Positions 57,084 to 64,000 of a stretch of DNA of 64,000 nt are shown piece by piece. The position numbers and the translations under genes are program-made. Origin of the DNA: Pseudomonas parakoreensis. Its GTDB lineage: Bacteria > Pseudomonadota > Gammaproteobacteria > Pseudomonadales > Pseudomonadaceae. Where the stretch lies: contig NZ_BQHY01000006.1 of the NCBI RefSeq assembly GCF_021602155.1, forward strand, positions 248,001 through 312,000, read 5' to 3'. The first letter of the stretch is position 1, and each line of letters starts with the position of its first letter. A model generated the notes under the pieces. It saw only the letters and a program-made list of their open reading frames with translations. It was not told the origin of the DNA and did no database searches.

Positions 57084-57602
57084 ATGCCCCGCGCTGTGCT
57101 TGCGCTGCTGTTGCTGGTCGCCCTGCCCGTGTGGGCAGCGGCACCGAAAGACCTGACCTGGTCGGAGATGATCCCGCCGGACGCCGCGCCGGAAGTGCCG
57201 AACATGACGCCGTTGCACGACCTGTCGAAGATGGGCGACGCGCTCTCCGCCGAGTCGGCGCCAGCGGCGAAACAGGACATGCCCAACGCGCCGGTAGTGC
57301 AAAGTCTCGATGGGCAGAACATCCGCCTGCCGGGCTACATCGTGCCGCTGGAAGTCAATGAAGAAGGACGCACCACCGACTTCCTGCTGGTGCCGTACTT
57401 CGGCGCCTGCATCCACGTGCCGCCACCGCCGTCAAACCAGATCGTGCATGTGAAAAGCGAGCTGGGCGTGAAGCTCGACGAGCTGTATCAGCCGTACTGG
57501 GTCGAGGGGCCATTGCAGGTCAAGGCATCCACCAGCGAACTGGCCGATGCCGGGTATCAGATGGCGGCGGACAAGATTTATGTGTATGAGCTGCCGGAGT
57601 AG
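57084..57602 (+). CDS. DUF3299 exported protein of the zinc operon
   Basis: A 172-aa protein with a signal peptide (ALPVWAAAPKDLTW). The DUF3299 domain shows LPGYIVPLEVNEEGRTTDFLLVPYFGACIHVPPPPSNQIV. The ATG at 57084 is preferred because GAGG lies 10 nt before it; an ATG at 57069 overlaps the permease stop. The Cys-x-His (ACIHV) could be a metal site. Role unknown; it probably works with the upstream transporter. Confidence 0.82.
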   Translation: MPRAVLALLLLVALPVWAAAPKDLTWSEMIPPDAAPEVPNMTPLHDLSKMGDALSAESAPAAKQDMPNAPVVQSLDGQNIRLPGYIVPLEVNEEGRTTDFLLVPYFGACIHVPPPPSNQIVHVKSELGVKLDELYQPYWVEGPLQVKASTSELADAGYQMAADKIYVYELPE

Positions 57603-57629
57603 TTCCGGCACTTCTGTGATGTTTTTAAT

Positions 57630-57731
57630 GGCCCCTTCGCTGGCAAGCCAGCTCCCACAGTGATCGAGTCGTTCACCCATTTTTTGAACACCAACGAAAC
57701 CTGTGGGAGCTGGCTTGCCAGCGAAGGGGCC
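57630..57731. repeat. REP/BIME inverted pair with long arms, GCTGGCAAGCCAGC type
   Basis: GGCCCCTTCGCTGGCAAGCC on the left pairs with its complement on the right over about 30 bp, with a centre of roughly 43 nt. These are among the longest arms in the window. Confidence 0.87.
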
Positions 57732-57770
57732 GGCCAAGGTTCCACAAAAAACCGGGGCATCACTGTTTCA

Positions 57771-57784
57771 TTGAGCTGAGTCAA
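57771..57784 (+). promoter_or_regulatory. ANR/FNR-like box upstream of oprG
   Basis: TTGAGCTGAGTCAA keeps the TTGA-N6-TCAA core of ANR sites. A TACCAT -10-like box at 57807-57812 places the site near -41.5, the class II activator position. P. aeruginosa oprG is ANR-dependent as I recall. Confidence 0.55.
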
Positions 57785-57850
57785 AAGACCGTATCAGTTG
57801 GCTTCATACCATAGGACATCAGACATTTTTAACGTCCTTTTGGAGCTCCC

Positions 57851-58549
57851 ATGAACAAGTCCTTGCTCAGCGCCTCGCTGTTTGCAGTCGCGCTCGCAGC
57901 CCCGCTCGCCCACGCCCACGAAGCCGGTGACATCATCGTTCGCGCCGGTGCGATTACCGTCAACCCGAAGGCCGACAGCTCCAGCGTCAAAGTCGATCAG
58001 GGTCCGTTGAGCGGCACCAACCTGGGCGGCAAGGCGACCATGAGCAGCGACACCCAACTGGGTCTGAACTTCGCCTACATGCTGACCAACAACATCGGGA
58101 TCGAGTTGCTGGCGGCCTCGCCGTTCGAGCATGACGTGAAGATCAAAGGCACCGCGCTGCCAGCGGCCAACGGCAAACTCGGCACCCTGAAACACCTGCC
58201 GCCCACCCTCAGCGTCGTGTACTACCCGCTGGATGCGAAATCGCCGTTCCAGCCTTACATCGGTGGCGGCATCAACTACACCTGGATCTACGACGAGCAC
58301 GTCGGCAGCGAAGCCCAGTCCAACGGCTTCAGCAACTTCAAAGCGAAAAACTCCTGGGGCCTGGCCTGGCAGGTCGGCGCCGACTACATGCTGACCGACA
58401 ACATCATGCTCAACGCCCAGGTGCGCTACATCGACATCGATACTCGCGCCACCGTCGAGAACAACGCCGTGGCACCGGGTACCCGGGCCAAGGTGAATGT
58501 TGATGTCGATCCGTTTGTGTACATGGTGGGTCTGGGCTACAAGTTCTAA
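57851..58549 (+). CDS. oprG: OmpW-family outer-membrane protein OprG
   Basis: A 232-aa eight-stranded beta-barrel protein with a signal peptide (PLAHAHEAGDIIVRAG). OmpW motifs include NFAYMLTNNIGIELLAASPFEHDV and the C-terminal GLGYKF ending in Phe. OprG passes small hydrophobic molecules and responds to oxygen and iron in P. aeruginosa. The His-rich start of the mature protein is usual for the family. Confidence 0.93.
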   Translation: MNKSLLSASLFAVALAAPLAHAHEAGDIIVRAGAITVNPKADSSSVKVDQGPLSGTNLGGKATMSSDTQLGLNFAYMLTNNIGIELLAASPFEHDVKIKGTALPAANGKLGTLKHLPPTLSVVYYPLDAKSPFQPYIGGGINYTWIYDEHVGSEAQSNGFSNFKAKNSWGLAWQVGADYMLTDNIMLNAQVRYIDIDTRATVENNAVAPGTRAKVNVDVDPFVYMVGLGYKF

Positions 58550-58635
58550 GGCAGATTCAACCAGGAACGTTCACGTGGTGGTGAATGAGGCTTTGGGTGA
58601 GCAGGCTTAGAACTGACGACGATCACTTCGTGATC

Positions 58636-58663
58636 GATCGGGGATAAATCCCCTCGCCACAGG
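58636..58663. repeat. Single REP-like unit, GGGGATAAATCCCC type
   Basis: One copy of the GGGGAT-AAATCCCCTC unit, without an inverted partner. It lies between oprG and the terminator. Confidence 0.7.
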
Positions 58664-58685
58664 ATTAGCGACACATTCCGGCCGT

Positions 58686-58717
58686 GAAAAAGGCGCCTGT
58701 CAAAAGGCGCCTTTTTC
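58686..58717. terminator. Bidirectional terminator between oprG and the epimerase gene
   Basis: GAAAAAGGCGCC and GGCGCCTTTTTC form a perfect 12-bp stem with an 8-nt loop and A/T tracts on both sides, suited to both converging transcripts. Confidence 0.88.
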
Positions 58718-58732
58718 ATGTCTGCGATAAAC

Positions 58733-59654
<922 letters not shown>

Positions 59655-59662
<8 letters not shown>

Positions 59663-60539
59663 GACGATAAAACCTATCCAGTAAAGCCGGGAGTGCGGCG
59701 CGCCAGGCGCGAGGCTTGATCCCGAAAGTGTGCAGAATTTTCTTGCAGGCGAGGACCGCGTGCTGCGGTTCCTCGGCGGCATCCGGCCGCGCGGCATGGG
59801 CCTGAGCGGTCGGCGCTTCGATCGCCAGCGGATGCAGGCTGCGTGCTTCGGTCAGAATCGCCTGACCGAGCGCCAGCGGTGTGGTCGCCTCGTGGCCGGC
59901 GTAATGGTAAGTGCCCCACAGCGGCGCCGCGCAATCGAGTTGCTTGAGCACCGAAATGATCACTCGCGCCGCATCGTCCACCGGGGTCGGATTGCCCCGG
60001 CGATCATCGGCCATCAGCAATTCATCCGGCTGTTCGGCGCGGGCGAGGAAGCGTCCGAGGGTGCCTTCAGGGCTGTCGTCGAGCAGCCAGCCGAAGCGCA
60101 GCAACACATGTTGCGGGCAGGTCGCGCGGACACTTTGCTCGATGCGCCACAGCGCCTGGCCGCGCAGGCCCAGCGGCACCGGCTCGTCTTTTTCGCTGTA
60201 GGCAGTCGCCCGCGAACCGTCAAACACCCGGTAACTGGACGGTTGCACAAGAATGATGTTGTGGTGCTGGCACAGTTCGGCCAGCCGCTCGATGGCGCGT
60301 TCCTGGCCGGCAAGACGGCTTTCGCTGACCGTCTCGGCCTGGAACCAGTCGAAATAGTAGGCGAGGTTGATCAACGCATCCGGACGGGTATCGTCGAGCA
60401 GTTGCGTCAGGCTCGCGGCATCCCAGCCGTCTTCTGGCGGGCGGGGGGCGAGGAAACCGATGTCTTCTTCCGCACCGAGGCGAATCAGCGCCTGCCCAAG
60501 GGCATTTCCGCCGCCCAGTAACATAAGGCGCATTCGCAT
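59655..60539 (-). CDS. RmlD-like NAD(P)-dependent sugar-nucleotide reductase
   Basis: A 294-aa protein with [17 protein letters not shown] and a PSSYRVFDG segment, as in the RmlD/dTDP-dehydrorhamnose reductase group. The canonical YxxxK is not obvious, so activity is uncertain. It is the first gene of the two-gene sugar operon. Confidence 0.78.
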
Positions 60540-60863
60540 AGAGTCAGCAGGCCCAGTCTGATTGGAACGATGGCTTTAGCGACGGTGCGGGTGACACCGT
60601 CATCGATAATTGCCGGAATCGTTGCATTTTGCGGGTTTAGTGCGCAACCGTCACCCGTAAAGTGTAGATCGCCGGGAATTGTGCTGAATCAACTGGCTCC
60701 ATCGCTGGCAATCCAGCGCCCACAGGGTTCAGTGTTGATTGCCGAACTTTTGAACAACAACAAACACTGTGGGAGCTGGCTGGCCAGCGATGAGGCCCTG
60801 ATGAACAGCGCAGATCCCCCAGCGGTACTTGCATCTTGCCGCCCCCACCCGCATAACTTGAGC
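60540..60863. other. Divergent gap between the sugar operon and lhr
   Basis: This 324-nt gap holds a REP pair at 60701-60792 and an inverted pair CGGGTGAC (60588-60595) and GTCACCCG (60650-60657) near the sugar operon. No gene or strong promoter was recognised. Confidence 0.5.
60701..60792. repeat. REP/BIME inverted pair, divergent GCTGGC type
   Basis: ATCGCTGGCAATCCAGCGCC on the left and a related TGGGAGCTGGCTGGCCAGCG on the right. The arms carry more mismatches than other pairs. Confidence 0.78.
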
Positions 60864-63800
60864 ATGAATCTGCCCATCCCCAAGGACGCCGCCCTGGCTG
60901 GCTTTCACCCCGCCGTCAGCGCCTGGTTCAGCAGCACCTTCCCGTCGGTCACCGCCGCCCAGGCCCGCGCATGGCCATTGATCCGCCAGCGCCGCTCGAC
61001 GCTGATCGCCGCGCCCACCGGCTCCGGTAAAACCCTCACCGCGTTTCTCGCGGTGCTCGACGACCTCGTCCACCGTGGCCTGGAAAACCCCGAGGGCCTG
61101 CCCGACGAAACCCTGGTGGTCTACGTTTCACCGCTCAAGGCGCTGTCCAACGACATCCGCATCAACCTGCAAAATCCGCTGGCCGGAATTACCGAGCAGT
61201 TGCGCCAGATGGGCCTGGCCGAATTGCACATCACCACGGCGGTGCGCACCGGCGACACGCCACAGAAAGACCGCGCCGCCATGCGCAAAAGTGCGCCGCA
61301 CATTCTGGTAACCACGCCGGAATCGCTGTACGTGCTGCTCGGCTCCGAATCCGGACGCAAAATGCTCGGCAGCACACGCACGGTGATCATCGATGAGATC
61401 CACGCCATCGCGGCTGGCAAACGCGGCAGTCATCTGGCGCTGAGCCTCGAGCGCCTGCAGGCGCTGTGCGCCGAACCCTTGACCCGCATCGGTTTGTCCG
61501 CCACACAAAAGCCGATCGAGGCCGTGGCGCGGTTTCTGGTCGGGACTGATCGCCCCTGCGAGATCATCGACATCGGCCACGCTCGCCCCCGAGACCTCGG
61601 CATCGAAGTGCCGCCGGTGCCGTTGTCGGCAGTGATGGCCAACGATGTTTGGGAACTGGTTTATGACCGGCTCGCCGAACTGGCCCGCGAACATCGCACC
61701 ACGCTGATTTTCGTCAATACCCGGCGCCTGGCCGAACGCCTGAGCCGACACCTCAGCGAACGCCTTGGCAAACACGCCGTCGCCGCGCACCACGGCAGCC
61801 TGGCCAAGGAATCCCGCCTCGACGCCGAACAGCGGCTCAAGCGCGGCGAGCTGCAAGTGCTGATCGCCACCGCTTCGCTGGAATTGGGCATCGATATCGG
61901 TGAAGTCGACCTGGTCTGCCAAATATCCTCGCCACGTTCGATTGCCGGGTTTCTGCAAAGAGTCGGGCGCTCCGGGCACCAGGTTGGCGGCACGCCCAAG
62001 GGCCGCTTGTTCGCCACCACCCGCGACGACCTGATCGAGTGCGCCGCGCTGCTCGACTGCGTGCGCCGTGGCGAACTCGACACCCTGCACATCCCCGAAG
62101 CGCCGCTGGATGTACTGGCGCAGCAGATCATCGCCGAAGTCAGTTGTCAGGAGTGGCCCGAAGACGCTTTGCTCGCGCTGTTCCGCCAAGCCTCGCCGTA
62201 CCGCGATCTCGACGAGAAACACTATCAGGCGCTGCTGACCATGCTCGCCGAAGGCTACAACGGTCGTCAGGGCATCCGCAGCGCCTACTTGCACCGCGAC
62301 GCCGTCAGCCGCACCCTGCGTGGCCGTCGCGGCGCGCAACTGACCGCCGTGACCAGTGGCGGCACCATCCCCGACAATGCCGACTACAGCGTGTTGCTCG
62401 AACCGCAGGGTCTGAACATCGGCAGCGTCAATGAAGACTTCGCCGTGGAAAGCATCGCCGGTGATGTGTTCCAGCTCGGCAACACCTCCTACCGCATCCT
62501 GCGGGTTGAAACCGGCAAGGTGCGGGTCGAGGATGCCCAGGGCCAGCCGCCGACCATTCCGTTCTGGCTCGGCGAAGCCCCGGGGCGCAGCGATGAATTG
62601 TCGGCGGCGGTGGCGCGCCTGCAAGCGACTCTCGACCTGTTGCTGGGCGCCAGCCCCGGCGATCTGCAACCGGCGCTCGACTGGCTGACCGCAACCCTCG
62701 GCCTGAACCGTGCCAGCGCCGAACAACTGGTGGAGTATCTCGCCCGCGCTCGCCTGACCCTCGGCGCCCTGCCCTCGCAGGACACACTGCTGATGGAGCG
62801 TTTTTTCGATGAGTCCGGCGGTACTCAGTTGATCATCCATTCACCGTTCGGCAGCCGCATCAACCGCGCCTGGGGCCTGGCCTTGCGCAAGCGTTTCTGC
62901 CGCACGTTCAACTTCGAGTTGCAGGCAGCCGCCAGCGAAGACGCGATTGTCCTGTCGCTGTCCACCAGCCACAGTTTCGAACTGGATGATGTCTGGCGGT
63001 ACCTGCACAGCAACAGCGCCGAGCACATCCTGATTCAGGCGATTCTCGACGCGCCGCTGTTCGGCGTGCGCTGGCGCTGGAATGCCGGCGTGGCCCTGGC
63101 GTTGCCGCGTTTTACCGGCGGGCGCAAAGTCGCGCCGCAGTTGCAGCGGATGAAAAGCGAAGACCTGATCGCCAGCGTGTTCCCCGATCAGATCGCCTGC
63201 CTGGAAAACCTAGCCGGCGAGCGGGAGGTTCCCGAGCATCCGCTGGTGGAACAGACCCTCGACGATTGCCTGCACGAGGCCATGGACAGCGACGGCTGGC
63301 TCACGCTGCTGCGGCGCATGGAGCGTGGCGAGGTGCGGTTGATCAGCCGCGATCTGCCGGCACCCTCGCCGCTCGCGGCGGAAATTCTCAGTGCGCGACC
63401 GTACAGCTTTCTCGACGATGCACCGCTGGAAGAACGCCGCACCCAAGCGGTGATCAACCGACGCTGGAGCGATCCGCAATCCACCGATGATCTCGGGGCA
63501 CTGGACGCCGACGCCATCAACGCGGTGCGCGAGGAAGCATGGCCGACGCCGGCCAACGTCGATGAAATGCACGAGGCGCTGATGAGCCTGTCCTGCGCCA
63601 GCGAGGCGGAGGCGCAGGTCAACGCCTCCTGGCGCGAATGGCTGGATACATTGACTGACAGTGGTCGAGCCTGTCGCCTGAAGCTCAACCCTCAACATTC
63701 GTTGTGGCTGGCACGCGAACGCCTGACCTGCCTGCAGGCGCTTTATCCACACGCCACGCTACACCCGCCGCAGGAGGCTCTGCCCGGCTTCAACGAGCCG

Positions 63801-64000
63801 TGGACCTTCGAGGACGCGCTGGTCGAAGTGGTCCGCGCACGCCTCGGTGCGTTCGGCCCGCTGCCGCTCCCGGCAATTGCCGAGCCGCTGGCGCTGCCCA
63901 CTGCACAAGTAGCACAAGCGCTCGCCCGGCTGGAGCGCGAAGGCTATGTGCTGCGTGGTCATTTCACTCCGGGCGAAGCAGTTGAAGAATGGTGCGAACG
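60864..64000 (+). CDS. lhr: Lhr-type DEAD/H ATP-dependent helicase, 3' end outside window
   Basis: The frame is open from ATG 60864 to the window edge (1045 codons); full-length Lhr is about 1400-1500 aa. Motifs visible are Walker [14 protein letters not shown], motif Ia [12 protein letters not shown], motif [11 protein letters not shown], motif [12 protein letters not shown], and motif [12 protein letters not shown]. The Lhr core winged-helix and the start of the C-terminal region follow. Lhr is a DNA-repair helicase; partner genes lie outside this window. Confidence 0.94.
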   Translation, partial: MNLPIPKDAALAGFHPAVSAWFSSTFPSVTAAQARAWPLIRQRRSTLIAAPTGSGKTLTAFLAVLDDLVHRGLENPEGLPDETLVVYVSPLKALSNDIRINLQNPLAGITEQLRQMGLAELHITTAVRTGDTPQKDRAAMRKSAPHILVTTPESLYVLLGSESGRKMLGSTRTVIIDEIHAIAAGKRGSHLALSLERLQALCAEPLTRIGLSATQKPIEAVARFLVGTDRPCEIIDIGHARPRDLGIEVPPVPLSAVMANDVWELVYDRLAELAREHRTTLIFVNTRRLAERLSRHLSERLGKHAVAAHHGSLAKESRLDAEQRLKRGELQVLIATASLELGIDIGEVDLVCQISSPRSIAGFLQRVGRSGHQVGGTPKGRLFATTRDDLIECAALLDCVRRGELDTLHIPEAPLDVLAQQIIAEVSCQEWPEDALLALFRQASPYRDLDEKHYQALLTMLAEGYNGRQGIRSAYLHRDAVSRTLRGRRGAQLTAVTSGGTIPDNADYSVLLEPQGLNIGSVNEDFAVESIAGDVFQLGNTSYRILRVETGKVRVEDAQGQPPTIPFWLGEAPGRSDELSAAVARLQATLDLLLGASPGDLQPALDWLTATLGLNRASAEQLVEYLARARLTLGALPSQDTLLMERFFDESGGTQLIIHSPFGSRINRAWGLALRKRFCRTFNFELQAAASEDAIVLSLSTSHSFELDDVWRYLHSNSAEHILIQAILDAPLFGVRWRWNAGVALALPRFTGGRKVAPQLQRMKSEDLIASVFPDQIACLENLAGEREVPEHPLVEQTLDDCLHEAMDSDGWLTLLRRMERGEVRLISRDLPAPSPLAAEILSARPYSFLDDAPLEERRTQAVINRRWSDPQSTDDLGALDADAINAVREEAWPTPANVDEMHEALMSLSCASEAEAQVNASWREWLDTLTDSGRACRLKLNPQHSLWLARERLTCLQALYPHATLHPPQEALPGFNEPWTFEDALVEVVRARLGAFGPLPLPAIAEPLALPTAQVAQALARLEREGYVLRGHFTPGEAVEEWCE

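Noticed and set aside
60588-60657. CGGGTGAC/GTCACCCG pair as an operator for the sugar operon
   Set aside because: The arms are 54 nt apart and no regulator is adjacent; too weak to claim.
61128-62840. Long minus-strand open frame opposite lhr
   Set aside because: It lies within the helicase motifs of lhr and shows no independent features.

Overview
The window is chromosomal DNA from a Pseudomonas, most likely of the P. fluorescens group. It is GC-rich and densely coded. Nearly every longer intergenic gap carries one of the short inverted REP/BIME elements typical of this group. From memory, the gene order matches the P. aeruginosa PA4021-PA4069 neighbourhood (eat/eut, ppa, xseB-ispA-dxs, rib-nusB-thiL-pgpA, nrdR, oprG), with accessory genes inserted between ppa and xseB. 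I ran no database search, so all synteny statements are recollection.

Layout. 1-8400: end of a DedA/PAP2 fusion, an lrgAB-like operon with a Lon-N-domain protein, a MaoC hydratase, a MORN-repeat/C13-peptidase lipoprotein, an NAD(P)-binding protein, and an mpl-ubiX-lipoprotein operon. 8560-16455: an ethanolamine catabolic module (sigma-54 activator, aldehyde dehydrogenase, permease, EutB, EutC) with two good sigma-54 promoters and a Crc/Hfq-like leader motif. 16570-19480: acetyltransferase, DedA protein, M90 metallopeptidase and ppa, closed by a strong terminator.

19600-37130 is the accessory segment. It starts with an SOS-type S24 repressor, an Mrr-type restriction enzyme and a three-gene DarT-DarT-DarG operon in which two divergent DNA ADP-ribosyltransferase-like proteins precede one macrodomain antitoxin. 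Two small exported proteins follow. Then comes the six-gene mag (yfa) operon around a thioester-less alpha-2-macroglobulin. Last is a Fic protein with its own winged helix, preceded by two strong inverted repeats.

37236-51454 is core metabolism: xseB-ispA-dxs, a BtuB-like receptor, and minus-strand genes for B12 binding, riboflavin, thiamine, NusB, PgpA and NrdR, many joined by 4-nt stop/start overlaps. 51582-64000: YbaY lipoprotein, methyltransferase, CnoX, a zinc-linked ZrgA/ABC/DUF3299 operon behind a Zur-like box, OmpW/OprG behind an ANR-like box, two sugar-nucleotide enzymes, and the first 1045 codons of the helicase Lhr.

The most novel candidates are the DarT-DarT-DarG cassette within a small defence island and the self-contained Fic operator. 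The mag operon also deserves attention: several of its partners carry active-site motifs resembling peptidoglycan enzymes. No rRNA, tRNA, CRISPR array or insertion sequence was recognised.
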